From Alitta virens (taxonomy: Eukaryota; Annelida; Polychaeta; Phyllodocida; Nereididae): a stretch of DNA of 64,000 nucleotides. Positions within the stretch are counted from its first letter, which is position 1. Each line of letters starts with the position of its first letter. A model generated the notes under the pieces. It was given only the letters and a program-made list of their open reading frames with translations. It was not told where the DNA came from and ran no database searches. This document shows positions 46,110-59,222 of the stretch, piece by piece. Where the stretch lies: the NCBI GenBank assembly GCA_932294295.1, contig OW028574.1:27908145-27972144 (forward strand). Direction: 5' to 3'. The translations under genes and the position numbers were made by a program.

Positions 46110-48470
46110 CACGTGGGGCACTCGTGCGTAGCGGGGTCAAGGCCGTTGTAGAGGGCCAGGATGCTGACAAGAAAACCAACGACAACAACGCAACACTAAA
46201 GTGAAATACTCTATAATAGCCTTTTGGAACGACGTGGCACAGTTAAATTATCAAGAGTACACAGCCATGTAGGAAGCGCACTTAGCAGTGAGATGCCAGA
46301 CTCACAGACCGCGCCGATTAAGTAGTAAGTTACCTCCACTTGGCACAGCCAATGAGAGGCAGAGGACGAAGTGTGCATTATGATAGCCACGTGGGGCACT
46401 CGTGCGTAGCGGGGTCAAGGCCGTTGTAGAGAGCCAGGATGCTGACAAGAAAACTAATAACAACAACGCAACACTAAAGTGAAATACTCTATAATAGCCT
46501 TTTGGAACGACGTGGCACAGTTAAATTATCAAGAGTACACACACAGCCATGTAGGAAGTGCACTTAGCAGTGAGATGCCAGACTCACAGGCCGCGCCGAT
46601 GAAGTAGTAAGTTAGGTCCGCTTAACACAGCCAATGAGAGGCAGAGGACGAAGCGTGCAATATGATAGCCACGTGGGGCACTCATGCGTAGCGGGGTCAA
46701 GGCCATTGTAGAGGGCCAGGATGCTGAAAAGAGAACTAACGACAACAACGCAACACCGAAGTTAAATACTCTATAATAGCCTTTTGCAACGACGTGGCAC
46801 AGTTATATTATCAAGAGTACACACACAGCCATGTAGGAAGAGATGCCAGACTCACAGGCCGCGCCGATGAAGTAGTAAGGTAGGTGCACTTAGCACAGCC
46901 AATGAGAGGAAGAGGACGAAGCATGCATTATGATAACCACGTGGGGCACTCCTGCGTGGCGGGGTCAAGGCCGTTGCAGAGAGCCAGGATGCTGACAAGA
47001 AAACAAACGACAACAACGCAACACCGAAGTGAAATACTCTATAGTAGCGTCAGGGAACGACGTGACACAGTTAAATTATCAAGAGTTCACAGCCATGTAG
47101 GAAGTGCACTGAGCAGTGAGATGCCAGACTCACAGACCGCGCCGATGAAGTAGTAAGTTAGGTCCACTTAGCACAGCCAATGAGAGACAGAGGACGAAGC
47201 GTGCAGTATGATAGCTACGTGGGGCACTAATGCGTTGCGGGGTCAAGGCCGATGTAGAGGGCCAGGATGCTGACAAGAAAACAAACGACAACAACGCAAC
47301 ACCGAAGTTAAATACTCTATAATAGCCTTTTAGAACGAAGTGGCCCAGTTAAATTATCAAGAGTACACAGTCATGTAGGAAGTGCACTTAGCAGTGAGAT
47401 GCCAGACTCACAGACCGCGCCGATTAAGCAGCAAGTTATGTCCACTTAGCACAGCCAATGAGAGGAAGAGGACGAAGCGTGCAATATGATAGCCACGAGG
47501 GGCACTCGTGCGTAGCGGTGTCAAGGCCGTTGTAGAGGGCCAGGATGCTGACAAGAAAACTAACGACAACAACGCGACACTAAAGTGAAACACTCTATAA
47601 TAGCCTTATGTTAGTCACGTGGGGCACTCGTGCGTAGCGGGGTCAAGGCCGTTGTAGAGGGCCAGGATGCTGACAAGAAAACCAACGACAACAACGCAAC
47701 ACTAAAGTGAAATACTCTATAATAGCCTTATAGAATGACGTGGCACAGTTAAATTATCAAGAGTACACAGCCATGTAGGAAGTGCACTAAGCAGTGAGAT
47801 GCCAGACTCACAGACCGCGCCGATTAAGTAGTAAGGTAGGTCCACTTGGCACAGCCAATCAGAGGCAGAGGACGAAGCGTGCATTATGATAGCCACGTGG
47901 GGCACTCGTGCGTAGCGGGGTCAAGGCCGTTGCAGAGGGAAGTGCACTTAGCAGTGAGATGCCAGACTCACAGGCCGCGCCGATGAAGTAGTAAGTTAGG
48001 TCCGCTTAACACAGCCAATTAGAGGCAGAGGACGAAGCGTGCAATATGATAGCCACGTGGGGCACTCATGCGTAGCGGGGTCAAGGCCATTGTAGAGGGC
48101 CAGGATGCTGAAAAGAAAACTAACGACAACAACGCAACACCGAAGTTAAATACTCTATAATAGCCTTTTGCAACGACGTGGCACAGTTAAATTATCAAAA
48201 GTACACACACAGCCATGTAGGAAGTGCACTAAGCAGTGAGATGCCAGACTCACAGACCGCGCCGATTAAGTAGTAAGGTAGGTCCACTTGGCACAGCCAA
48301 TCAGAGGCAGAGGACGAAGCGTGCATTATGATAGCCACGTGGGGCACTCGTGCGTAGCGGGGTCAAGGCCGTTGCAGAGGGAAGTGCACTTAGCAGTGAG
48401 ATGCCAGACTCACAGGCCGCGCCGATGAAGTAGTAAGTTAGGTCCGCTTAACACAGCCAATTAGAGGCAG
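46030..48470 (+). repeat. Duplicated block, partner about 51,216-53,656
   Basis: H6 plus F-M-L-M repeats at exactly 5,186 bp. Both copies have CCAATTAGAGG (48,015 and 53,201) and GTGGCGGGG. The left copy continues M-L, the right M-M. Confidence 0.88.
46110..47615 (+). repeat. H6 hexamer copy 4 (1,506 bp)
   Basis: Right lineage: the copy after N reads GTGGCGGGG (46,956) where copies 1-3 read GTAGCGGGG, and the next F has the AAACAAACG form rather than AAACTAACG. Followed by F-M-L units, not by H4. Confidence 0.92.
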
Positions 48471-49097
48471 AGGATGAAGCGTGCAATATGATAGCCACGT
48501 GGGGCACTCATGCGTAGCGGGGTCAAGGCCATTGTAGAGGGCCAGGATGCTGAAAAGAAAACTAACGACAACAACGCAACACCGAAGTTAAATACTCTAT
48601 AATAGCCTTTTGCAACGACGTGGCACAGTTAAATTATCAAAAGTACACACACAGCCATGTAGGAAGTGCACTAAGCAGTGAGATGCCAGACTCACAGACC
48701 GCGCCGATTAAGTAGTAAGGTAGGTCCACTTGGCACAGCCAATCAGAGGCAGAGGACGAAGCGTGCATTATGATAGCCACGTGGGGCACTCGTGCGTAGC
48801 GGGGTCAAGGCCGTTGCAGAGGGAAGTGCACTTAGCAGTGAGATGCCAGACTCACAGGCCGCGCCGATGAAGTAGTAAGTTAGGTCCGCTTAACACAGCC
48901 AATCAGAGGCAGAGGACGAAGCGTGCATTGTGATAGCCACGTGGGGCACTCGTGCGTAGCGGGGTCAAGGCCGTTGCAGAGGGAAGTGCACTTAGCAGTG
49001 AGATGCCAGACTCACAGGCCGCGCCGATGAAGTAGTAAGTTAGGTCCGCTTAACACAGCCAATCAGAGGCAGAGGACGAAGCGTGCATTATGATAGC
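47894..49097 (+). repeat. M-L-M-L-M-M run
   Basis: The densest M stretch: four M copies in 1.2 kb. M-L (442 bp) is itself a tandem dimer here. The second M is followed by GAGGATGAAGC, also seen at 29,461. The last M ends in GCATTGTGATAGC near 48,930, a private change. Confidence 0.92.
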
Positions 49098-49897
49098 CAC
49101 GTGGGGCACTCGTGCGTAGCGGTGTCAAGGCCGTTGTAGAGGGCCAGGATGCTGACAAGAAAACTAACGACAACAACGCGACACTAAAGTGAAACACTCT
49201 ATAATAGCCTTATGTTAGTCACGTGGGGCACTCGTGCGTAGCGGGGTCAAGGCCGTTGTAGAGGGCCAGGATGCTGACAAGAAAACCAACGACAACAACG
49301 CAACACTAAAGTGAAATACTCTATAATAGCCTTATAGAATGACGTGGCACAGTTAAATTATCAAGAGTACACAGCCATGTAGGAAGTGCACTAAGCAGTG
49401 AGATGCCAGACTCACAGACCGCGCCGATTAAGTAGTAAGGTAGGTCCACTTGGCACAGCCAATCAGAGGCAGAGGACGAAGCGTGCATTATGATAGCCAC
49501 GTGGGGCACTCGTGCGTAGCGGTGTCAATGCCGTTGTAGAGGGCCAGGATGCTGACAAGAAAACTAACGACAACAACGCGACACTAAAGTGAAACACTCT
49601 ATAATAGACTTATGTTAGTCACGTGGGGCACTCGTGCGTAGCAGGGTCAAGGCCGTTGTAGAGGGCCAGGATGCTGACAAGAAAACCAACGACAACAACG
49701 CAACACTAAAGTGAAATACTCTATAATAGCCTTATAGAATGACGTGGCACAGTTAAATTATCAAGAGTACACAGCCATGTAGGAAGTGCACTAAGCAGTG
49801 AGATGCCAGACTCACAGACCGCGCCGATTAAGTAGTAAGGTAGGTCCACTTGGCACAGCCAATCAGAGGCAGAGGACGAAGCGTGCATTATGATAGC
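49098..49897 (+). repeat. S-F dimers in tandem (2 x 400 bp)
   Basis: Partner of 44,632-45,431 at 4,466 bp, sharing ATAATAGACTTATG. A private GTCAATGCC near 49,526 post-dates the duplication. Confidence 0.9.
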
Positions 49898-50114
49898 CAC
49901 GTGGGGCACTCGTGCGTAGCGGGGTCAAGGCCGTTGCAGAGGGAAGTGCACTTAGCAGTGAGATGCCAGACTCACAGGCCGCACCGATGAAGTAGTAAGT
50001 TAGGTCCGCTTAACACAGCCAATGAGAGGCAGAGGACGAAGCGTGCAATATGATAGCCACGTGGGGCACTCATGCGTAGCGGGGTCAAGGCCATTGTAGA
50101 GGGCCAGGATGCTG

Positions 50115-50123
50115 AAAAAAAAA
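50115..50123 (+). repeat. A-run lineage marker (9 A)
   Basis: GCTGAAAAGAAAAC has become GCTG followed by nine A through a G-to-A change. The same run is at 54,459-54,467, and a 10-A version is at 56,535-56,544. The three copies share neighbouring GCCGCACCGATG and ACACAGAAG marks, so they form one lineage. The extra A at 56.5 kb could be real slippage or a homopolymer error. Confidence 0.88.
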
Positions 50124-51295
50124 CTAACGACAACAACGCAACACCGAAGTTAAATACTCTATAATAGCCTTTTGCAACGACGTGGCACAGTTAAATTATC
50201 AAAAGTACACACACAGCCATGTAGGAAGTGCACTAAGCAGTGAGATGCCAGACTCGCAGACCGCGCCGATTAAGTAGTAAGGTAGGTCCACTTGGCACAG
50301 CCAATGAGAGGCAGAGGACGAAGCGTGCATTATGATAGCCACGTGGGGCACTCGTGCGTAGCGGGGTCAAGGCCGTTGCAGAGAGCCAGGATGCTGACAA
50401 GAAAACAAACGACAACAACGCAACACCGAAGTGAAATACTCTATAGTAGCGTCAGGGAACGACGTGGCACAGTTAAATTATCAAGAGTACACAAAAATGT
50501 AGGAAGTGCACTTAGCAGTGAGATGCCAGACTCACAGGCCGCGCCGATGAAGTAGTAAGTAAGGTCCACTTAGCACAGCCAATGAGAGGCAGAGGACGAA
50601 GCGTGCATTATGATAGCCACGTGGGGCACTCGTGCATAGCGGGGTCAAGGCCGTTGGAGAGGGCCAGGATGCTGACAAGAAAACTAACGACAACAACGCA
50701 ACACAGAAGTTAAATACTCTATAATAGCCTTTTGGAACGAAGTGGCACAGTTAAATTATCAAGAGTACACAAAAATGTAGGAAGTGCACTTAGCAGTGAG
50801 ATGCCAGACTCACAGACCGCGCCGATGAAGTAGTAAGTTAGGTCCACTTAGCACAGCCAATGAGAGACAGAGGACGAAGCGTGCAGTATGATAGCTACGT
50901 GGGGCACTCTTGCGTTGCGGGGTCAAGGCCGATGTAGAGGGCCAGGATGCTGACAAGAAAACAAACGACAACAACGCAACACCGAAGTTAAATACTCTAT
51001 AATAGCCTTTTAGAACGAAGTGGCCCAGTTAAATTATCAAGAGTACACAGTCATGTAGGAAGTGCACATAGGAGTGAGATGCCAGACTCACAGACCGCGC
51101 CGATTAAGCAGCATGTTATGTCCACTTAGCACAGCCAATGAGAGGAAGAGGACGAAGCGTGCAATATGATAGCCACGAGGGGCACTCGTGCGTAGCGGTG
51201 TCAAGGCCGTTGTAGAGGGCCAGGATGCTGACAAGAAAACTAACGACAACAACGCGACACCAAAGTGAAACACTCTATAATAGCCTTATGTTAGT

Positions 51296-52801
51296 CACGT
51301 GGGGCACTCGTGCGTAGCGGGGTCAAGGCCGTTGTAGAGGGCCAGGATGCTGACAAGAAAACCAACGACAACAACGCAACACTAAAGTGAAATACTCTAT
51401 AATAGCCTTTTGGAACGACGTGGCACAGTTAAATTATCAAGAGTACACAGCCATGTAGGAAGCGCACTTAGCAGTGAGATGCCAGACTCACAGACCGCGC
51501 CGATTAAGTAGTAAGTTACCTCCACTTGGCACAGCCAATGAGAGGCAGAGGACGAAGTGTGCATTATGATAGCCACGTGGGGCACTCGTGCGTAGCGGGG
51601 TCAAGGCCGTTGTAGAGAGCCAGGATGCTGACAAGAAAACTAATAACAACAACGCAACACTAAAGTGAAATACTCTATAATAGCCTTTTGGAACGACGTG
51701 GCACAGTTAAATTATCAAGAGTACACACACAGCCATGTAGGAAGTGCACTTAGCAGTGAGATGCCAGACTCACAGGCCGCGCCGATGAAGTAGTAAGTTA
51801 GGTCCGCTTAACACAGCCAATGAGAGGCAGAGGACGAAGCGTGCAATATGATAGCCACGTGGGGCACTCATGCGTAGCGGGGTCAAGGCCATTGTAGAGG
51901 GCCAGGATGCTGAAAAGAGAACTAACGACAACAACGCAACACCGAAGTTAAATACTCTATAATAGCCTTTTGCAACGACGTGGCACAGTTATATTATCAA
52001 GAGTACACACACAGCCATGTAGGAAGAGATGCCAGACTCACAGGCCGCGCCGATGAAGTAGTAAGGTAGGTGCACTTAGCACAGCCAATGAGAGGAAGAG
52101 GACGAAGCATGCATTATGATAACCACGTGGGGCACTCGTGCGTGGCGGGGTCAAGGCCGTTGCAGAGAGCCAGGATGCTGACAAGAAAACAAACGACAAC
52201 AACGCAACACCGAAGTGAAATACTCTATAGTAGCGTCAGGGAACGACGTGACACAGTTAAATTATCAAGAGTTCACAGCCATGTAGGAAGTGCACTGAGC
52301 AGTGAGATGCCGGACTCACAGACCGCGCCGATGAAGTAGTAAGTTAGGTCCACTTAGCACAGCCAATGAGAGACAGAGGACGAAGCGTGCAGTATGATAG
52401 CTACGTGGGGCACTAATGCGTTGCGGGGTCAAGGCCGATGTAGAGGGCCAGGATGCTGACAAGAAAACAAACGACAACAACGCAACACCGAAGTTAAATA
52501 CTCTATAATAGCCTTTTAGAACGAAGTGGCCCAGTTAAATTATCAAGAGTACACAGTCATGTAGGAAGTGCACTTAGCAGTGAGATGCCAGACTCACAGA
52601 CCGCGCCGATTAAGCAGCAAGTTATGTCCACTTAGCACAGCCAATGAGAGGAAGAGGACGAAGCGTGCAATATGATAGCCACGAGGGGCACTCGTGCGTA
52701 GCGGTGTCAAGGCCGTTGTAGAGGGCCAGGATGCTGACAAGAAAACTAACGACAACAACGCGACACTAAAGTGAAACACTCTATAATAGCCATATGTTAG
52801 T
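51296..52801 (+). repeat. H6 hexamer copy 5 (1,506 bp)
   Basis: Exactly 5,186 bp after copy 4, right lineage (GTGGCGGGG at 52,142). A private A-to-G change (GCCGGACTC) lies near 52,312. Followed by F-M-L-M units as in copy 4. Confidence 0.92.
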
Positions 52802-53521
52802 CACGTGGGGCACTCGTGCGTAGCAGGGTCAAGGCCGTTGTAGAGGGCCAGGATGCTGACAAGAAAACCAACGACAACAACGCAACACTAAAGTGAAATA
52901 CTCTATAATAGCCTTATAGAATGACGTGGCACAGTTAAATTATCAAGAGTACACAGCCATGTAGGAAGTGCACTAAGCAGTGAGATGCCAGACTCACAGA
53001 CCGCGCCGATTAAGTAGTAAGGTAGGTCCACTTGGCACAGCCAATCAGAGGCAGAGGACGAAGCGTGCATTATGATAGCCACGTGGGGCACTCGTGCGTA
53101 GCGGGGTCAAGGCCGTTGCAGAGGGAAGTGCACTTAGCAGTGAGATGCCAGACTCACAGGCCGCGCCGATGAAGTAGTAAGTTAGGTCCGCTTAACACAG
53201 CCAATTAGAGGCAGAGGACGAAGCGTGCAATATGATAGCCACGTGGGGCACTCATGCGTAGCGGGGTCAAGGCCATTGTAGAGGGCCAGGATGCTGAAAA
53301 GAAAACTAACGACAACAACGCAACACCGAAGTTAAATACTCTATAATAGCCTTTTGCAACGACGTGGCACAGTTAAATTATCAAAAGTACACACACAGCC
53401 ATGTAGGAAGTGCACTAAGCAGTGAGATGCCAGACTCACAGACCCCGCCGATTAAGTAGTAAGGTAGGTCCACTTGGCACAGCCAATCAGAGGCAGAGGA
53501 CGAAGCGTGCATTATGATAGC

Positions 53522-53841
53522 CACGTGGGGCACTCGTGCGTAGCGGGGTCAAGGCCGTTGCAGAGGGAAGTGCACTTAGCAGTGAGATGCCAGACTCACA
53601 GGCCGCGCCGATGAAGTAGTAAGTTAGGTCCGCTTAACACAGCCAATCAGAGGCAGAGGACGAAGCGTGCATTATGATAGCCACGTGGGGCACTCGTGCG
53701 TAGCGGGGTCAAGGCCGTTGCAGAGGGAAGTGCACTTAGCAGTGAGATGCCAGACTCACAGGCCGCGCCGATGAAGTAGTAAGTTAGGTCCGCTTAACAC
53801 AGCCAATCAGAGGCAGAGGACGAAGCGTGCATTATGATAGC
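53522..53841 (+). repeat. Tandem M-M pair before S
   Basis: Two M copies followed directly by S, as at 44,312 and 48,778. One M-L dimer shorter than the partner run at 47,894-49,097. Confidence 0.92.
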
Positions 53842-56800
53842 CACGTGGGGCACTCGTGCGTAGCGGTGTCAAGGCCGTTGTAGAGGGCCAGGATGCTGAC
53901 AAGAAAACTAACGACAACAACGCGACACTAAAGTGAAACACTCTATAATAGCCTTATGTTAGTCACGTGGGGCACTCGTGCGTAGCGGGGTCAAGGCCGT
54001 TGTAGAGGGCCAGGATGCTGACAAGAAAACCAACGACAACAACGCAACACTAAAGTGAAATTCTCTATAATAGCCTTATAGAATGACGTGGCACAGTTAA
54101 ATTATCAAGAGTACACAGCCATGTAGGAAGTGCACTAAGCAGTGAGATGCCAGACTTACAGACCGCGCCGATTAAGTAGTAAGGTAGGTCCACTTGGCAC
54201 AGCCAATCAGAGGCAGAGGACGAAGCGTGCATTATGATAGCCACGTGGGGCACTCGTGCGTAGCGGGGTCAAGGCCGTTGCAGAGGGAAGTGCACTTAGC
54301 AGTGAGATGCCAGACTCACAGGCCGCACCGATGAAGTAGTAAGTTAGGTCCGCTTAACACAGCCAATGAGAGGCAGAGGACGAAGCGTGCAATATGATAG
54401 CCACGTGGGGCACTCATGCGTAGCGGGGTCAAGGCCATTGTAGAGGGCCAGGATGCTGAAAAAAAAACTAACGACAACAACGCAACACCGAAGTTAAATA
54501 CTCTATAATAGCCTTTTGCAACGACGTGGCACAGTTAAATTATCAAAAGTACACACACAGCCATGTAGGAAGTGCACTAAGCAGTGAGATGCCAGACTCG
54601 CAGACCGCGCCGATTAAGTAGTAAGGTAGGTCCACTTGGCACAGCCAATGAGAGGCAGAGGACGAAGCGTGCATTATGATAGCCATGTGGGGCACTCGTG
54701 CGTAGCGGGGTCAAGGCCGTTGCAGAGAGCCAGGATGCTGACAAGAAAACAAACGACAACAACGCAACACCGAAGTGAAATACTCTATAGTAGCGTCAGG
54801 GAACGACGTGGCACAGTTAAATTATCAAGAGTACACAAAAATGTAGGAAGTGCACTTAGCAGTGAGATGCCAGACTCACAGGCCGCGCCGATGAAGTAGT
54901 AAGTAAGGTCCACTTAGCACAGCCAATGAGAGGCAGAGGACGAAGCGTGCATTATGATAGCCACGTGGGGCACTCGTGCATAGCGGGGTCAAGGCCGTTG
55001 GAGAGGGCCAGGATGCTGACAAGAAAACTAACGACAACAACGCAACACAGAAGTTAAATACTCTATAATAGCCTTTTGGAACGAAGTGGCATAGTTAAAT
55101 TATCAAGAGTACACAGTCATGTAGGAAGTGCACATAGGAGTGAGATGCTAGACTCACAGACCGCGCCGATTAAGCAGCATGTTATGTCCACTTAGCACAG
55201 CCAATGAGAGGAAGAGGACGAAGCGTGCAATATGATAGCCACGAGGGGCACTCGTGCGTAGCAGTGTCAAGGCCGTTGTAGAGGGCCAGGATGCTGACAA
55301 GAAAACTAACGACAACAACGCGACACCAAAGTGAAACACTCTATAATAGCCTTATGTTAGTCACGTGGGGCACTCGTGCATAGCGGGGTCAAGGCCGTTG
55401 TAGAGGGCCAGGATGCTGACAAGAAAACCAACGACAACAACGCAACACTAAAGTGAAATACTCTATAATAGCCTTTTGGAACGACGTGGCACAGTTAAAT
55501 TATCAAGAGTACACAGCCATGTAGGAAGCGCACTTAGCAGTGAGATGCCAGACTCACAGACCGCGCCGATTAAGTAGTAAGTTACCTCCACTTGGCACAG
55601 CCAATGAGAGGCAGAGGACGAAGTGTGCATTATGATAGCCACGTGGGGCACTCGTGCGTAGCGGGGTCAAGGCCGTTGTAGAGAGCCAGGATGCTGACAA
55701 GAAAACTAATAACAACAACGCAACACTAAAGTGAAATACTCTATAATAGCCTTTTGGAACGACGTGGCACAGTTAAATTATCAAGAGTACACAGCCATGT
55801 AGGAAGCGCACTTAGCAGTGAGATGCCAGACTCACAGGCCGCGCCGATGAAGTAGTAAGTTAGGTCCGCTTAACACAGCCAATCAGAGGCAGAGGACGAA
55901 GCGTGCATTATGATAGCCACGTGGGGCACTCGTGCGTAGCGGTGTCAAGGCCGTTGTAGAGGGCCAGGATGCTGACAAGAAAACTAACGACAACAACGCG
56001 ACACTAAAGTGAAACACTCTATAATAGCCTTATGTTAGTCACGTGGGGCACTCGTGCGTAGCGGGGTCAAGGCCGTTGTAGAGGGCCAGGATGCTGACAA
56101 GAAAACCAACGACAACAACGCAACACTAAAGTGAAATACTCTATAATAGCCTTATAGAATGACGTGGCACAGTTAAATTATCAAGAGTACACAGCCATGT
56201 AGGAAGTGCACTAAGCAGTGAGATGCCAGACTCACAGACCGCGCCGATTAAGTAGTAAGGTAGGTCCACTTGGCACAGCCAATCAGAGGCAGAGGACGAA
56301 GCGTGCATTATGATAGCCACGTGGGGCACTCGTGCGTAGCGGGGTCAAGGCCGTTGCAGAGGGAAGTGCACTTAGCAGTGAGATGCCAGACTCACAGGCC
56401 GCACCGATGAAGTAGTAAGTTAGGTCCGCTTAACACAGCCAATGAGAGGCAGAGGACGAAGCGTGCAATATGATAGCCACGTGGGGCACTCATGCGTAGC
56501 GGGGTCAAGGCCATTGTAGAGGGCCAGGATGCTGAAAAAAAAAACTAACGACAACAACGCAACACCGAAGTTAAATACTCTATAATAGCCTTTTGCAACG
56601 ACGTGGCACAGTTAAATTATCAAAAGTACACACACAGCCATGTAGGAAGTGCACTAAGCAGTGAGATGCCAGACTCGCAGACCGCGCCGATTAAGTAGTA
56701 AGGTAGGTCCACTTGGCACAGCCAATGAGAGGCAGAGGACGAAGCGTGCATTATGATAGCCACGTGGGGCACTCGTGCGTAGCGGGGTCAAGGCCGTTGC

Positions 56801-57716
56801 AGAGAGCCAGGATGCTGACAAGAAAACAAACGACAACAACGCAACACCGAAGTGAAATACTCTATAGTAGCGTCAGGGAACGACGTGGCACAGTTAAATT
56901 ATCAAGAGTACACAAAAATGTAGGAAGTGCACTTAGCAGTGAGATGCCAGACTCACAGGCCGCGCCGATGAAGTAGTAAGTAAGGTCCACTTAGCACAGC
57001 CAATGAGAGGCAGAGGACGAAGCGTGCATTATGATAGCCACGTGGGGCACTCGTGCATAGCGGGGTCAAGGCCGTTGGAGAGGGCCAGGATGCTGACAAG
57101 AAAACTAACGACAACAACGCAACACAGAAGTTAAATACTCTATAATAGCCTTTTGGAACGAAGTGGCATAGTTAAATTATCAAGAGTACACAAAAATGTA
57201 GGAAGTGCACTTAGCAGTGAGATGCCAGACTCACAGACCGCGCCGATGAAGTAGTAAGTTAGGTCCACTTAGCACAGCCAATGAGAGACAGAGGACGAAG
57301 CGTGCAGTATGATAGCTACGTGGGGCACTCTTGCGTTGCGGGGTCAAGGCCGATGTAGAGGGCCAGGATGCTGACAAGAAAACAAACGACAACAACGCAA
57401 CACCGAAGTTAAATACTCTATAATAGCCTTTTAGAACGAAGTGGCCCAGTTAAATTATCAAGAGTACACAGTCATGTAGGAAGTGCACATAGGAGTGAGA
57501 TGCTAGACTCACAGACCGCGCCGATTAAGCAGCATGTTATGTCCACTTAGCACAGCCAATGAGAGGAAGAGGACGAAGCGTGCAATATGATAGCCACGAG
57601 GGGCACTCGTGCGTAGCGGTGTCAAGGCCGTTGTAGAGGGCCAGGATGCTGACAAGAAAACTAACGACAACAACGCGACACCAAAGTGAAACACTCTATA
57701 ATAGCCTTATGTTAGT

Positions 57717-59222
57717 CACGTGGGGCACTCGTGCATAGCGGGGTCAAGGCCGTTGTAGAGGGCCAGGATGCTGACAAGAAAACCAACGACAACAACGCAA
57801 CACTAAAGTGAAATACTCTATAATAGCCTTTTGGAACGACGTGGCACAGTTAAATTATCAAGAGTACACAGCCATGTAGGAAGCGCACTTAGCAGTGAGA
57901 TGCCAGACTCACAGACCGCGCCGATTAAGTAGTAAGTTACCTCCACTTGGCACAGCCAATGAGAGGCAGAGGACGAAGTGTGCATTATGATAGCCACGTG
58001 GGGCACTCGTGCGTAGCGGGGTCAAGGCCGTTGTAGAGAGCCAGGATGCTGACAAGAAAACTAATAACAACAACGCAACACTAAAGTGAAATACTCTATA
58101 ATAGCCTTTTGGAACGACGTGGCACAGTTAAATTATCAAGAGTACACACACAGCCATGTAGGAAGTGCACTTAGCAGTGAGATGCCAGACTCACAGGCCG
58201 CGCCGATGAAGTAGTAAGTTAGGTCCGCTTAACACAGCCAATGAGAGGCAGAGGACGAAGCGTGCAATATGATAGCCACGTGGGGCACTCATGCGTAGCG
58301 GGGTCAAGGCCATTGTAGAGGGCCAGGATGCTGAAAAGAGAACTAACGACAACAACGCAACACCGAAGTTAAATACTCTATAATAGCCTTTTGCAACGAC
58401 GTGGCACAGTTATATTATCAAGATTACACACACAGCCATGCAGGAAGAGATGCCAGACTCACAGGCCGCGCCGATGAAGTAGTAAGGTAGGTGCACTTAG
58501 CACAGCCAATGAGAGGAAGAGGACGAAGCATGCATTATGATAACCACGTGGGGCACTCGTGCGTGGCGGGGTCAAGGCCGTTGCAGAGAGCCAGGATGCT
58601 GACAAGAAAACAAACGACAACAACGCAACACCGAAGTGAAATACTCTATAGTAGTGTCAGGGAACGACGTGACACAGTTAAATTATCAAGAGTTCACAGC
58701 CATGTAGGAAGTGCACTGAGCAGTGAGATGCCAGACTCACAGACCGCGCCGATGAAGTAGTAAGTTAGGTCCACTTAGCACAGCCAATGAGAGACAGAGG
58801 AAGAAGCGTGCAGTATGATAGCTACGTGGGGCACTAATGCGTTGCGGGGTCAAGGCCGATGTAGAGGGCCAGGATGCTGACAAGAAAACAAACGACAACA
58901 ACGCAACACCGAAGTTAAATACTCTATAATAGCCTTTTAGAACGAAGTGGCCCAGTTAAATTATCAAGAGTACACAGTCATGTAGGAAGTGCACTTAGCA
59001 GTGAGATGCCAGACTCACAGACCGCGCCGATTAAGCAGCAAGTTATGTCCACTTAGCACAGCCAATGAGAGGAAGAGGACGAAGCGTGCAATATGATAGC
59101 CACGAGGGGCACTCGTGCGTAGCGGTGTCAAGGCCGTTGTAGAGGGCCAGGATGTTGACAAGAAAACTAACGACAACAACGCGACACTAAAGTGAAACAC
59201 TCTATAATAGCCTTATGTTAGT
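57717..59222 (+). repeat. H6 hexamer copy 6 (1,506 bp)
   Basis: 6,421 bp after copy 5, right lineage. Its first F has GTGCATAGC (57,732), shared with 55,377. Private changes include CATGCAGG near 58,440 and GAGGAAGAAGC at 58,798. Confidence 0.92.

Larger units (their letters stand above)
49700..53487 (+). repeat. Duplicated 3.8-kb block, partner about 56,120-59,908
   Basis: Sixteen monomers at offset 6,420, becoming 6,421 after one extra A at 56,535-56,544. Shared marks include GCCGCACCGATG, a 9-10 base A-run, ACACAGAAG, GTGCATAGC and GTGGCGGGG. Scattered differences show that the two copies have since been patched. Confidence 0.86.
46110..57716 (+). repeat. Array region 8: M-rich, with two H6 copies
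   Basis: Monomer order: F-L-N-F-F-S | F-M-L-M-L-M-M-S | F-S | F-M-L-F-F-F-S | F-L-N-F-F-S | F-M-L-M-M-S | F-M-L-F-F-S | F-F-S | F-M-L-F-F-F-S. Each H6 is followed by M-bearing units, unlike the H6 copies in regions 5 and 7, which are followed by H4. Three copies carry 9-10 base A-runs. I see nothing else. Confidence 0.92.
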
